62,000 bases of DNA, from the NCBI RefSeq assembly GCF_000003815.2, contig NC_049994.1, forward strand, positions 6,846,307 through 6,908,306, written 5' to 3'. Below, in pieces: positions 34,401 to 49,400 of this stretch (within the stretch, counting starts at the first letter, position 1; each line of letters begins with the position of its first letter). Below the pieces are notes generated by a model. It had not been told where the DNA came from and did not search any database. It saw only the letters and a list, made by a program, of their open reading frames with translations. Both the position numbers and the translations under genes were made by a program. Origin of the DNA: Branchiostoma floridae (lineage: Eukaryota; Chordata; Leptocardii; Amphioxiformes; Branchiostomatidae).

Positions 34401-37400
34401 GCTTGTGTACTTTTCTTTCCTATGAAATCTTACTTGTTGCGATTGCAAATCTATAAAACGAGCAACACAAGCCTAAAAACGTGAGCGTGCCGCCACAATA
34501 AGCCCCCAAATTACGTCTGTTCAGTACATATTCTTTTGATGGGATTGACTACGAGGGTAATATGATAAATGAACAGGGATAAGCAATACACATTCCCCAA
34601 TGGAAAGTTCATTCTTAAATAAAACAATCTTTCTGAGTCTTAGTGACGACGAAGGAGTCTTATAATATTCAGTAGCGGGTAGACCTACCGCGCGCCGCTG
34701 AGCCCTCATTACAAATCAAGAATTAGCTCAGGCGAGTTGTTGGCGAGCTCAAAATAGACATTTTCGGTCTGAGTATGCCCCACGCTTGTCCCAGAGATAT
34801 CGATAGGCTTCAGATCAGGGTTGTTAGACGGCCATTCCATCCTCTCTACGCCTGCATACTGCAGATGATCTGTGATGATTCTCGCTCTGTGCGGGCGGGC
34901 TTTGTCGTCCTGCAGCATGGTATTTGGCCCCACGTTACGGAGAAAAGGGATTGCCACTGTATCAAGAATATTTTATCCCCTTTATCACTTCGCATGCAGG
35001 TTACCTGGAATGACGAAAATCCTAGTCTTTGCCCTGGTGGTTATACCACCCCACACCATGACGCTGCCTCCACTAAACGCTGTCACTTTATCAGTGTAAA
35101 CATTCTCTCGTCAAAAAACATGGCCTTCAATCTACACGGTTCCTCCAACCACAATGTGTGAGGTACCATTGTAAGTGGGCTTAGCGCTGAGCTTCCGTCA
35201 CAATGCAGGCTTCGTGGCAGCAACACGAGCTCTCAGATTGACCGCGTGTAGTCTGTTCTTGATGGTTTAATGCGAAAGTCGTGTTCTGTACCGGTTCGAG
35301 AACTGGAGTCGTGTGGATGAAAGTCTGTGGCTCCTCAGTGTTTTACGGGTAGGATACCGATCTTGCCCAGGTGTTTTGGCCCTGGGACGTCCGGTGTGCG
35401 GCCTGCCTTTCACATCACCGGTTGCTTGGAACATTGCTATCAGTTTTGAAAATTGTACTTTTGCGCACTCCAAGTAAAACTGCAACATCCCTATGATGGG
35501 CGCCAAATTGAACCTGCCCTACAGCACGGAGCTTATCCACGTAGGATAGACGTGGCATGGTGAAGTTCTGTGTAAGACAAGAACAGCAACATCAAAAATA
35601 CAAAAAAAATGAACACACGTGGATGACGGTACGGCACCATTACGGCGGCACAATTATCCACAGGTGTTAATTTCTTGGCCCCCACCTGCAGGGTGCAGGT
35701 GATTTCAGTGGTAACATTGGATGTCTGATGTGCTAAAAATAACATTGATTTTCCCTTGTACTAAAAATGACATTACAACTAGAACAAACAACAGATTGGA
35801 TCATTGACACCCGTGCCCATCTCAACAGAACAACAATGCTATAGACACTAACCAGGGAATTTGGCCACTTTTTTGGCGACTTACCCAAATTAGTAGGTCC
35901 GTTGCTTGTTTCATGAATTTGCAATCTCAATGAGTTGGATATCGAATGTAAGAAAATTACACAAGTATTCCAATCGAAGTTGATATTCCAAACTTTTTAT
36001 GCTGAGTTTAGGTTTTGGAATAGGAAGTTGTCTATAAAGTCTTTCACGGCAATCACACAAGTACGTGTGCGGCGAATAAAACATTGAACATCGAATATTG
36101 AACGTGTTGTATAGAAATACATGTTGAAACAAAATGTACTCATCTTGAGTCTGGAATTATAGCCAGTTTATATATTCTGGTATACATATTTAGCCAGTGT
36201 CAAGAGCGCTAAGGCCTACGTAACATTTCCCTGCCGGGGCCCGCACGGGCTGTTTTCGGATACGAAAAGTAAAAGCGGAAAGACGATCGGACATCAGGCA
36301 AGCTCCTAGTGGGCACGTATACATGTCATATTTGGGGGGTTAAAAGAAGTTCTGCTGGGATTATCTACATTCACTTAGTCCTTTCTCTGCTAAGTTGGTT
36401 AAGTCATAAACCTACGCGTGATACCAATTGCAGAGGAAACGGTCTTGAGCCAAACATCTTCCTTTAGCTTGTTTTTTGTAGTCTGGTGTTTTGATATCAT
36501 AAAAAAGTGCATGGACTGGCTTTCTATAAAGGCGGCTATTTGTCTTTTCCTCCCGTCTTCTTCTTTCCCTTTGGCATAGCACTCTGCAGTGAACTGCAGC
36601 CCGTGAACTGCCCGGCAGGTTCCTTTTTTTCAATTGGGACCTAAGCCTAAACCAATTACCAATTAAGTGTGATAAAACATGATATCGCGATATCGTGAAC
36701 GTCCACATCGCAAAATCGTGCATGTATTCATATCGTCTTAAGTTGCACTTTACAATACATTTTTACCATTGTCATATTGCAGGATGTGGGGGCATCCTGA
36801 TGGTTCCCCCTGGAGGTACCGTGACATCACCGAACTACCCCGATGACTACGGCAACGACGTGGTTTGTGAGTGGACGATCGCCGTGGTAGAAGGAAGCAT
36901 GGTTCTTCTTAGTATTGAAAACTTTCACCTTGAGGACGATTTCGACTTTTTGACAATCTACGACAGAGGCATTGATACTATTACAGAATTACAAAGGTAA
37001 TTTCCTGAATGACCAATCAGTTTTCTTCCAGAGTACAAAAATATAAATAATGCAGAGAGTGAGAGTAGCTTTAGAATCAATGATCAAAAGCTTCTATATT
37101 TGAGGGCAACAGAAACATAGACAATAATGCTTTATTTCAATTTCCAGCCTCACAGGACAAGTGCCACCAACTCAGATCACCAGTACATCTACCCAGATGT
37201 TCGTGAGGTTTACCTCAGACTACAGTATTACGGCTCGGGGGTTCCGGTTTTCCTACACAGCCACAGACATAGCCATAGCGGACACAGGTGAGGTGCCTTT
37301 TTCTTGTGTTCATCTTTCTTTTGATGTTTCTGTGGTGGTGAACAGCCAGCTACGGGCACTTGTTCTTAGTTGTAACGAAGGAAGTCAACAGTGGCGTCGC

Positions 37401-40400
37401 GTGCGGCGTAACTGGTAGAGAGTTTGACTCAGAATGTAAAGAAATTATGATTATTTTACACATGTTTATGGTTGGTCTTCAACGTCATTGTGTACATTAC
37501 TAAATCATTCTGCATATCTACGATGTCTTACACAAGTAAAAGGCTTTGAATGGGGTTTATTGGGACACCACAAGTGTTGTATCATTTCATACATGGGGCA
37601 CATGAATGCAGAATTACTTTATACATTTATTGAAACCTATCTAGAAGTCTCTAACAAAAGTTACGAAAAGGGTATGTGTGGATGATGACATGTGCATTTT
37701 ACTTTTTTTTTAAATCAATTGCCGTATATTGAACAGGTACGATGTATACTGCCATGTACAAACTGCAGTACAGCAATGGTGTGTTAGTATGCCTGAACAT
37801 TAATACCATAAAAACCACTATATGAAAACTCAGATTTCCGGAAATATCTGAACCCTGGCACACTTGTGAGATTTGACATTGTAATATAATGATTATTCCC
37901 ATATGAAAACATCCCGAATCCATGACGCAGGTACGTTTGTCGACCAGAACCCCGAGAGACGTGGGACTTCCGAGAAAGACTGCCTTTTGCCCTCTTGAGA
38001 CCGTCGGTAGGGGCGGCTCTGTTTAGAACCTGACTTCATCGATGAGCATATGTTTCCAATAGCCTGTCCTTGCCGGTTAGATAAAGAGAAGATATGTTAA
38101 GCGGGGTCAGAGCATATATTGACCAGAGAAGAGAGAAGTGTGCGAGAGTATCCTGTGCGAATAAAGATCAATTCCAGTCACGGCAACATTGCGTCTGTTC
38201 TCACTCCTTTTATGTGGACTATCCTCTCATTCTCTACAACATATCCGGGCTATGTCTGGGCCTGGACACGGTTTCAAGTGTCACGGTTGTTTCAGGGCCA
38301 AGAAATTATTGGAAAATTAAGTTTATGCACAATGGAAAAATAAAGTCTGTGACAAAACCTTTACAGATAGTACCTTAGCCCTGTTATAATCGAACAGTCC
38401 ACCACACGATATGCAAAGATCTGCAAAATTTACCAACACATAACAAATTAGCTAAAACTTTCCAAACACATATTCCCCGAAAGGACATCAGGTTATGTTT
38501 TCTTGGACCGGTGATACAATTTAGGTTATGCCCAAAACTTGGCATACTGGGTACAAAAACACTCCGATGTCTTTCTTCACTTTTATAAATAAAATGGCTA
38601 CTGAAAACGGGAAATGTCAAAAATCAATTTGTACATGTACATGTACCTAGGATGGTCTCCAATGCCTAACCTCAGAGGGCCTGATCTCTGTTTTACCCCG
38701 GCCTTTTTCCATAGACAATGCGGTCAGACAATGACCTCTGACCGGCTCCACCTTGCTGAACCAGAATAAATATTATCAGGCGCGTACTCCTATGATACTA
38801 CCCGTGCATCTTTAGCACTGTGGCAAAATTCAATCTTTCTCGCCCGAACAAAAAAGGTTCTAAAGACTCGAGTGTCTTCACCACTTCCAAACAAGCAACT
38901 GTTCCATGACTTCGACAACAACCGTATTTTAGTCTTGCATTGTTTGTTTTTGTGTCATGGCTATTCTACAGCAGATACCATCGTTACAGATATGGCTCTT
39001 GGCTCGAGTTATTAATGGCCCAAATAGATAACGATTGTTTTCAGATTTTTTTTTAAGATGTAGATGTTCCTCTTTCCAGCAACATTAAAACCATCCACCC
39101 GAGCCACTGCGCGTAGCAGATAATGGGCCTTAAAACTGACTAAAATTCAGAGAGATGAAAACTCTGCTTTCCGTGGTTCTGGTAACCCCTAGTACACCCT
39201 CTAACCTCAATGTTTCAACTTAAGTTTTTATCTGTAATTTTGTAAAGGTAGACAACCCATGCTTTACATAAATGCAAATCGTTCGTATCTTTAAAACATT
39301 TGTCAGGGTAGCCTACGTAACTTCAGCAAATTTCAGTCATAAATTGTTTCATTTTCGAGGGTCTCTGAGTAGGGGTCCCAGAACGCCATAACGAAAAATA
39401 GAAGACTATATGCCTGTTCATAGTTCCACATACCTATCACCTACCTATGGCTGACCCCCATGTTCCGACGTCTGGCTTGTTTTCTCGTGCAAAGTCTCTC
39501 AATATTCATAATTAATGCTAATTTGTTGATATAATTGGACAAAATTCATGATGGTGGGCCATATCACGATAGGGGGAGTAATCAATTTATTGTAGCTCAA
39601 ATTCCACCACTATCGTGTTTTTTCCCCAAAAAGGTCATATGAACATTTATGTCCATTTTGTGATACGTCCCCCAAAATGTATTTTAGAAAGTATGAGAGT
39701 GCCGATCAAAAAGGCGGGTCCCAAATTACATGTGACGCAAATTTGATGGCAATGCGCTTGCCATTGACAATTGACATATTGGGGAGAGCTTTATATAAAT
39801 AAGAAACATTTTTACATGCCTTTTTGTTGAACGTCAATTCTTTTAAATTCCCGAACCAGAGGATTGCCAGGTGGGAGATGGTTCAACCTACATAGGAACA
39901 GTCTCTGTGACCAGAACAGGCAAGACGTGTCAGCGCTGGGGCAGTCAGACACCCCATAATCACGACTACACACATCTCTGGCATATTTTCAACCCGGCAT
40001 CCGGATTGGAGGAGAACTACTGCCGGAATCCGGACGGCTCATCCGGAGTGTGGTGCTACACCATGGATCCCAGCACTAGATTGGAGCTGTGTGACGTACC
40101 AATCTGTGGTAAGGACTCTTTGGCAGCGTGCTTAGTCCAGTGGTTATCATTACTGCATCAGCAACTGGAAGCTGTGTGTTCAATTCCGGCTGTGTCGCTC
40201 ACCCGGCATACACGCTACCGAAAAGGGTTGCGTCTGTCCTCTCTGACACGTGAAATACTAGCTCTTCAGTGAGCTTAAACTGGATCGAGATCACTTTTCC
40301 TTTTGTGTTATGTAACATTAGTTCAAGTATCAAGTCCTGCATTGGCTCTTCAATATTGCAATACTTTGATACAGATCACAAGCACTTTGATGACTAGTAA

Positions 40401-43400
40401 ACGATATATGAGTATGGTGGAGAATAACCATATTGCGATGTGACGTAGGCTACAGAGGTATAACAAAATTCTGATTGCCATAGGGATGGGGAGGACAGGC
40501 TGTGGTTTACAACCGTTTGGTTAATCAACGTTTTTTAGTACTTACATGTATACAGGATTGTTACATGAACGTTACGTTGTTTCGCATGTTTCGTTATAAT
40601 GTGACTGCAATATGCGAGTTTAGTTCATTGTTGCTATGATAAACAATGGCGTAGGAATCCGCATCATACTACATGTAACAAACGTCCCTATCGCTACATT
40701 GTCCACGCTTGTTTAACAATCTCTTGCACGTATTTACGCTTGTTTTAGGCACACGTTTTGATATAACATTTCTGCGTCTTGCTATTGACCTTTGGTGCTC
40801 TATATCTCCCCCTGACACAGCACAGAACAGTGGCCCTGGGTGTAGAGGTACCCTGACGGCTCCCCCTGGAGGTACTGTGACGTCACCTAACTACCCCAAT
40901 AACTACGACAACGATGTGACATGTGTGTGGAAGATCATCGTGGCAGAAGGAATGATGGTTCGTCTCACGTTTGACAGCTTCCACCTTGATGACGGTGATG
41001 ACTACGTGGAAATATACGATGGAGGCAGTGATAGTGCTTCAGACTTGCTGATAAGGTAATATCCTGAACGACCATTCAGTTTTCTTCCAGAGTAGAGAAG
41101 TTTGGATAATGCAGAGAGAGTTGAGAGTAGAGAATAGCTTCAAATCGAAAATAAAAACGGAGACAATAATGCTTTATGTCTATTTCCAGATTAAAAGGGC
41201 AAATGTCAGTCGACGACATCACCAGCACGTCTAACATGATGTACGTGGCGTTTACATCTGACGGGGCAGTCACAGCTCCGGGGTTCCAGTTCTCCTACAT
41301 AGACACAGCCTTTGGTAAGATGATAGTTTAGAGCAAGCACATGGACACATCATATCTCTATGAATTATTCTGATTTTGCAAATGACTACCACATCAACAT
41401 AATTTATACTAAGTAAAATACACCTTTAATGGACTTGGCATTGGTCAAAATGTTGACAGTCCAACATCTGCTAGCTATAAAATCATAGTACTATTGCCAT
41501 AGCTCATTGTCCATCTCACAGCAGACGGATCATAGGGAATACCCGTTTCGTATTTTAAATGGATTCATTGTCCACCTCACAGCAGACGGATCCTGGGAAA
41601 TACCCTTTTCGTATTTTCTATAAATTCATTGTCCACCTCACAGCAGACGGATCCTAGTAAATGCCCTTTTCGTATTTGCTATGGATTCGTTGCCCCCCTC
41701 ACGGCAGGCGGATCCGACGAAATACCATTTCCGTATTTTCTATAGATTCGGTCGCCCACCTCACGGATCCGACGAAATACCAAGTCAAGTAGAGTGCACA
41801 ACGATTGCATCAGATACAATGTATTACATGGGGGTGGTATCACCTGCCGCTTACAGGCTGTCTTGGTCACAATGAAACGTTGCCCGTTGAAACGTCGCAA
41901 GGTGCTCCACGGAGCCACGAGGAGGTAACGCCCGAAAGTGCCCAAACACAGCCCGTGAACTGCCCGGAAGGACTCCTTATTTAAAAGTGGGACCTAAGCC
42001 TAAGTCATTTACCAATTAAGTGTGATGAAAGATGTAGGGATTCGTAACACGCTATCCTCGCGATATTGTGAACGTCCACATCGCAACATCGCGCATGTAT
42101 TTGCGATCACGTAAGGTACACTTTACCATACATTTTTACCATGATATTGCAGAATGGGGAGGTATCCTGATGGCTCCACCTGGAGGTACTGTGACATCAC
42201 CGAACTACCCCAATGACTACGACAACGATGTGACTTATGAGTGGACGATCACTGTGGCAGAAGGAAGGATGGTTCTTCTTACTATTGACAGCTTCCACCT
42301 TGAGGACGGCTTCGACTTTTTGACAATCTACGACAAAGACGGTGATAGGATTACACCATTGAAGAGGTAATGTCCTAAAGGACCAATCAGTTTTCTTCCA
42401 GAGTAGAGCAGTATGGATAATGCAGAGAGTGAGAGTTGAGATTGAGAGTAGCTTCAGAATCAAGAGAATGAGTCTTGCTTCAGAATCAACAAGCGTTCGT
42501 AGAACTCAACCTTCGTGAAATGGGCGAGGGTGTGGTGGTTGGAGGGTGTTTTTTATAGACATCTCAGGGGCTAGCCTTACAGAAAATGATACGTTCGATT
42601 GGCAAAAAGTCTCGGAATTCTACACCTTTTTTTCGCGCCTATGTAGCTGCATCATCCCTTTGAAATGGAATAGTTTGCGTTGACAGATTGTCATGGTATT
42701 TGGAATGCAGATAGCTTTTGTCATGGGCCGTGAGCGAGCGAGTGAGTGAGATAGCTTTGGAGATGCCTTACATAATCAATTTTTATCATGCAAATCGGGG
42801 GCATAAGTAATGAGGACAGTTTATATTAATAATAATAATAACTAGTTGTATTTTGCCAGCCAGTAGGTACCCAAATTATACGCCTACTTCATCTCATAAT
42901 AGCAGATACTCAAAGATAAGACACATTAGTCAATTCCAAGTCAGCATGAGGGTTTTAGGTGATATTTGTAATAAGTCTGAATTATGTTGAATAAAAGAAT
43001 ATGTAAGCCACAATAATTGATTTTTTAAAAATTGACTAAGAAAATATTCATCTATTTGAATTCATTTGAATAGTTTAGAAACATTTTGAAAGTAACTGCA
43101 CAAAATATTTTTTAGAATAATTGTGAAACCTCTGTGTGATTCTTTCACACAAATATTTGTAAACTTTGCCAAATGGTTAAATTAGTTAATTGCCCCAATA
43201 AAAGTAAGCTCTGTTGTTGCCTCTGTATATTTTTAGATTTCACTGCTGGGCACTGGTGGATCCTTTGTGGTGGGCCATTGTTGCATTGACACCCAACCAT
43301 ACTTTGCAAGGATGTGTGAATTGCTATCTTCCCAGCCCACTGACCCATTTACAAAATGTTACAAAAAATGGTAGAAAATGGTAAATAATGGTAGAATGCT

Positions 43401-46400
43401 GTTATCATTATTTAGAAACCATTAGAAGTATCTAATTCCACACCATGAATATTTCCAAAGTTTTACAGGACCGGGGAAATATTTCTGAAATTGAAATAAT
43501 GTTTAAAATATTTCTGAAGTATCAAATGTCGATTCTAGACATATAATTACAAAACTTTAAAATCATTTCTAAACAATGACAACAAACATCCGCACGATGA
43601 CTTGGAATGGACTCTAACTAACAAAGAGAGAAATATTAGCCTAACTGAGTTGTGTACTAGTATGTCCGATTGTTAAAAATTCCCGGAATTGACAGCAAGT
43701 TTTCCGCGCGTACGCAATCGAATCATCCCTTTAGATGGTAATAACAAGGTAAGGGTTGACGGATCAATATTGTGAATATTGACGACTTGATACATTGAAT
43801 GGACGTTTCTACAAAGTGATATTATAAATTATAGTTTTTCTTTGTATAGCCCCCTTTACAGATCATTATTGCCGACTTTTTGCTTGCAACAATGATGATG
43901 TAGCATTCTTTGTTTCACAATGCAGTCCACTACATTGTGCATCCTATATGTCTAATGTACAATCCCTATAAACAATCTCATCAATGACTACAAGTTACTG
44001 TGAAAAACAAACCCTGCTTTGTTCAACAATGTATTGTACCGGCAGTAACTGTTACATGTACAACCCTTTTAAAACGTATAATATACATGTAGGCCCCTGT
44101 AAACAATATCATCATTGCCCTTATTCATTGCCCTTAATCTACAGATTATCAAATCTTATAGGAAACATTTACACCCCATCATGTATAATGTACTGTCCCT
44201 ATAGTACCATTGTCTTGTAATCGTCTGGTATATATAAGTCGTGCTGTCTTCTATTGCGCAACTATGACCTTTGGGGTCACTTCCTGTGAGGACGGGGCCC
44301 ATGCACAACTGAATGACGTAACTCCTAAATATAAACCACTATTGCGTAATCGCCTTACTTAGCACACTACACACTATTTTTCCACGTACAAACATCCCCC
44401 GCAAAACCGTCAGATGCCACTAGACGAAAAAACACCCCGTACGTTTCCTCTCCTTCTCAAGAACTACCCACATACCAAAAATCAGATCAATCTGTCATGG
44501 TCTTACGCAGCTGTACTGTTCACAGACACGCCCTATATAAGGTTTCTACACATACCTATTGTATAATGTAAATTACCACCTAATTTGCATAACACGTATA
44601 CAATGCATTATGTACCTCATAACGTAAGCTGTCTGCATACCTACAATCATTAACATCCATCAACCCCTTCTTGCATTATTCCTTCTCAAAACCTTAAACA
44701 AGAATTACTTTCAACGCCCCTGCGAAACCCCTAGGTGGCCAAAACTTACACACCTTACTATGCTTTTACACAGCTACCTAGCACTTACAAATCATCACCC
44801 AAACAAGTCCCAAACAAAAAATAGCAAAACCGGAAGTTCCGCTGCAGTACCATAACGCCGCTAGAGCGCCCTGCCGTAACTCAATTCCTGCCATTCCTTC
44901 GTCATGTCTAATCCTACCCACATACCAAATATCAAAAACATCCATTCACGCGTTCCCTAGTTATCAGGCTGACAAACGACCCCCTGACATCAAAACGGCA
45001 CTGACTACAAACCCTTCGTTTCACGAAGGGAATAATCAAAAGCTTCTATATTTAATGGCAACACAAACGGAGACAATAATGCTTTATTTCGATTTCCAGG
45101 TTAACAGGACAAGTGCCGTTAAGTTACTTTACCAGTGTACTTAACCAGATGCTCGTGAGGTTTACCTCAGACCTCAGTATTACGGCTCGGGGGTTCCAGT
45201 TTTCCTACACAGCTACAGACAGAGTCATAGGCGACACAGCTGACACAGGTGAGGTGTTCGTTTCTTGTGTTCATACTTTTGATGTTTCTGTGCTGGTCAG
45301 CAGCCAGCTACGGGCACTTGTTCTTAGTTGTAACGAAGGAAGTCAACAGTGGCGTCGCGTGTGGCGTAACTGGTAGATAGGTCGACTCGGAATCTATAGG
45401 TCCCGAGGTCGATACCCGACGTGCCCCCGATGTTGTGCCCTTGGGAGAGGCACTTAACATGACCTTCCTCACTTCACCCAGGTGTAAAAATGGGTACCTG
45501 ACTTCGGTCGGGGAGGTAAAAGAAAACTCCATCTTTACCTTCTTTCTGTATATACGTACTGTGTATGTGGCACTGTTGATATAAGTTCTAAAACTTGAGT
45601 GCAATGTAACATAGCCCCTCTCTGTCCAAAATCAAATAGAAAAAAAGGTCAAAACTGTTGTTTTATCGGTGTAATGGTATGAATTGAGACGTACGCCTCA
45701 AGAACCATAAACTGTGTTAGCGACCACAATAAACCCGAAGAAGTGCAAAGTACTTCGTGTTTATCTAGATTTTCACCCCCTCCGGAAACATCAATGGACA
45801 AGCCCTGGAATTGTGGTTATAATCGGCATAACAATGCAAATCAATTTTAAATGGGCCCAACAGGTAGACCATATGATGAAATCGTGCAGTAGAAAAGTTT
45901 GCTTGTTACGGGGAGGGAACTTATTTCCGGATCTGTGCATAACGTGGAGTATGCCTACCCTATATTGATTTATTTTTGAAATCGTTTATCCCTCTTTAAA
46001 TTTTGATCACAACTGTCGAGATTTCTGCTAGAGTCACTGAAGCATGTATATAATATCTTTTTAAAATGTTGCAAAAAATTGTGACCTTTGGCATGCTTTG
46101 ACCTTTAATTGACCTATACTTTTTTCAAAACTAGGCACCATAATGTTGTGTTAGACATTGTAACAAGAATTATAGGTACAAAACATGGTATCCGAGCCAA
46201 CTAGTCATTCATTCCTGTATTCAAGACATGTACTGGTGTGGTAAAAGTGACACTAGTGTGGTAGACTGGCATCACCAACAAAGTTGGTAACCACACTCAT
46301 GGCTTCCATATTGGTGTCACTTTTACAATTACAACTATCCAATAAGTTTCATTTCTATACCTACAGTCCTGGGTACCCCGCAAGTGTCACTTCTACAAGT

Positions 46401-49400
46401 ACAATCATTAGGCTACAACACAATATATTTGCTCACTTTGGTACTTTAATGTCATGTTCACTATCTCTGCAAAAGAAAGAAATCTTTTTTTTTTCTGAAA
46501 TCAGGCAAAATTTTATTTTGCGCGCTGATGTCATCCACAAAATTTACTTGCTGTGGCCTATATCGCTGTTCATAGTTTCACATACCTACGTACAAAGTAT
46601 GAACCGATTTGGCTGACCCCCATCTCGGAACCTCTGCCTTGTTTTCTCGTGCAATGACTCTTAATAGTCATACTTTATGCTAATTTGTAGACATAATTGG
46701 ACAAAGTTCTTGATGGTGAGCCATATCACAAGGAAATGTATAATCAAGTTATTGTTACTCGAATTTCGCCACTCACTTTCCCCCCAAAAAACCGAACATT
46801 TATGTCCATTTTGTGATGTGTCCCCCAAAAATGTATTCTAGAAAATATAAGAGTGCCGATCAAAAATGGCGAGTCCCAAATTACATGTGACGCCAATTTG
46901 ACGGCAATGCCATTGACATCTTGGTAGAGTTTATTAATATCAATAAGAAACCTTTTTAGAAACCTTTTTGTTGAACATTAATTCTTTTAAATTCCCGAAC
47001 CAGAGAGTTGCCTGGTGGGAGATGGTTCAACCTACATAGGAACAGTCAATGTGACCTCAACAGGCAAGACGTGTCAGCGCTGGGACAGTCAAAGTCCCCA
47101 TTCTCACCAGCACACAGCTGCAGGATTGGACGAGAACTACTGCCGGAATCCGGATGGGCATTCCGGAGTGTGGTGCTTCACCACGGATCCCAGCGCTAGA
47201 TGGGAGGATTGTGACGTACCGATCTGTGGTAAGGCCTCTTTGGTAGCGTGCTTGCAATTAGTCCAGTTGTTAGCATCCCTGCCTCTGGAACTAGAAGCTG
47301 TGCGTTCAATTCCGGCTGTGCACTTGTCTCACCAGGCATGTACGCTACCGGAAAGGGTTGCAGTCTTTAGGACAGGACGTGTAGCCGTGGTCCACTGTTC
47401 ATTTTTGTCTTGTCTAAAGGAGCTAGGTGATTTTCCCCGGTACAATGAACCCGGTCTGTCCTCTCTGTCACGACCAGTGAAAGACTAGCTCTTCAGTGAG
47501 CTTAAACTGGATCGAGATTACTTTTCCTTTTTTTATTATGTAGCCTTAGTTCTGGCTTTTATCTGTATCAAGTGATACATTTGATCTTCAATATTGCAAT
47601 ACTTTGATACAGATCACTAGTACTTTGATGAATAGTAAACGATATATGAGTATGGTGGAGAATAGCCATATTGCGATGTAAGGTAGGCTACAGAGGTATA
47701 ACAAAATTCAGCTTGCCATAGGGATGGGGAGGGCAGGCTGTGGTTTACTACCGTTTGGTTAATTAATGTTTTTTTTTTGTTATGTACGTACATTTATTCA
47801 GGATTGTTACGGTTAATTAATGTTGTTTTTTTTTGTTATGTACGTACATTTATTCAGGATTGTTACATCAACGTTACGTTGTTTCGTATGTTTCTTTATA
47901 AATGATTAATGTGACTGCAATATGCGATTTTAGCTCATTGTTGCTATGATATACAATGGCGTAGGAATCCGCAGCATGCTGCATGTAACAAACGTCCCTA
48001 TCGCTACATTGTCCACGCTTGTTTAACAGCCTCTTGCACGTATTTACGCTCGTTAAGGCACACATTTTAATATAAATTTTTTTGCGTATTGCAGTTGACC
48101 TTTGGTGCTCTATATCTCCCTCAGACATAGCAGAGACCAGTGCCCTTGCGTGTGGAGGTACCCTGACTGCTCCCCCTGGAGGTACTGTGACGTCACCAAA
48201 CTACCCCAACTTCTACCCCAGAGATGTGACATGTGTGTGGAAGATCATCGTGGCAGAAGGAAGAATTGTTCGTCTCGTGTTTGACAGCTTCGACCTTATG
48301 GACGTACCAGAGGGGCGTGACTATCTGGAAATTTACGATGGAAGCAGTGATAGTGCATCAGAGTTGATAAGGTAATGTCCTGAACGACCAATCAGTTTTC
48401 TTTCAGAGTAAAAGAGTGAACGTAGCTTTAAAATCAAGAATCAAAAACGGAGACAATAATGCTTTATTTCGATTTCCAGCTTAACAGGCAAAATGTCAGT
48501 CAACAACATCAGCAGCACATCTAACCAGATGTTCGTGAGGTTTACCTCTGACTTAACTGCCGAGGCTCAGGGGTTCCAGTTCTCCTACACAGGTAAAGAC
48601 ACAGCTGTTGTTAATGTGATAGATTACAGCAAGCACAGGGGCTTTGTTTTCTTCACCATTAAGAGTCCGTAGACCTCATATCTCAATGAAATATTCTTAT
48701 TATGCAAATGACTAACGCATCAACAATATCTATGCTAAATAAAATACACATTTGACGGACTTAACACTGGTCAAAATATTGACAGTCAAACCATCTGCTA
48801 GTACTCATACTACTATGTAGTAGTAGTAATAGTAATTGGTTTATTGACAAAACATGTATAAAATGGCATTGCAGTAAACACTGAATTGTGCAGTAATTTA
48901 CAATCAAACTACTATAGTATGCAGAAAAACAAACTTCGGTAGATATTCAAAAGTAATGTTCCATCATTGCCAGTAATAAATATATCATGGTAGTTGCGGA
49001 CGAATACAATTATATAATAAGAGCGGGTTTCTGTATCAATTCATCAGAAACAAGTTAACTGTCAAACATGAATATCAGTTCAGTTTTGTAGATATACAAT
49101 AAGGAGTTTGGCAATCGCTGGTTAAGCAATCGTGGTGTAGCGCTTAGTACCCCTGACTTGAGAGGGCTGACGTGAGTTTCTGAGTAGTCTACCATGCTAT
49201 TCTCCTCGAGTTGGAGGCAGCCAGGAACAGAAGTGTGGCGACTGTTGTACCTTCTTTGCAAAGTGCAAACAGAGGTCGTGTCTACGATCAGACAGAGTCT
49301 GAAAATCCACCGATGTTCCAAAAGCTTCCTTCTGTCGGGAGTTGGTAATTCACTTCAAATCACCCGGATGGAGGCTTGGCGAACTTCTGTCTCGTATCAG

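Larger units (their letters stand above)
31438..36782. other. Gene B intron 1
   Basis: 5.3 kb with no splice-consistent exon found. It holds a LINE tail (32093-32225), a MITE (33648-34106) and a Tc1 relic (34700-35558), listed separately. Confidence 0.6.

Noticed and set aside
37288-37418. Conserved open extension after CUB1 (also after CUB3, to 45376)
   Set aside because: It reads through the splice donor into duplicated intron and the head of a SINE; conservation reflects the recent block duplication, not coding.
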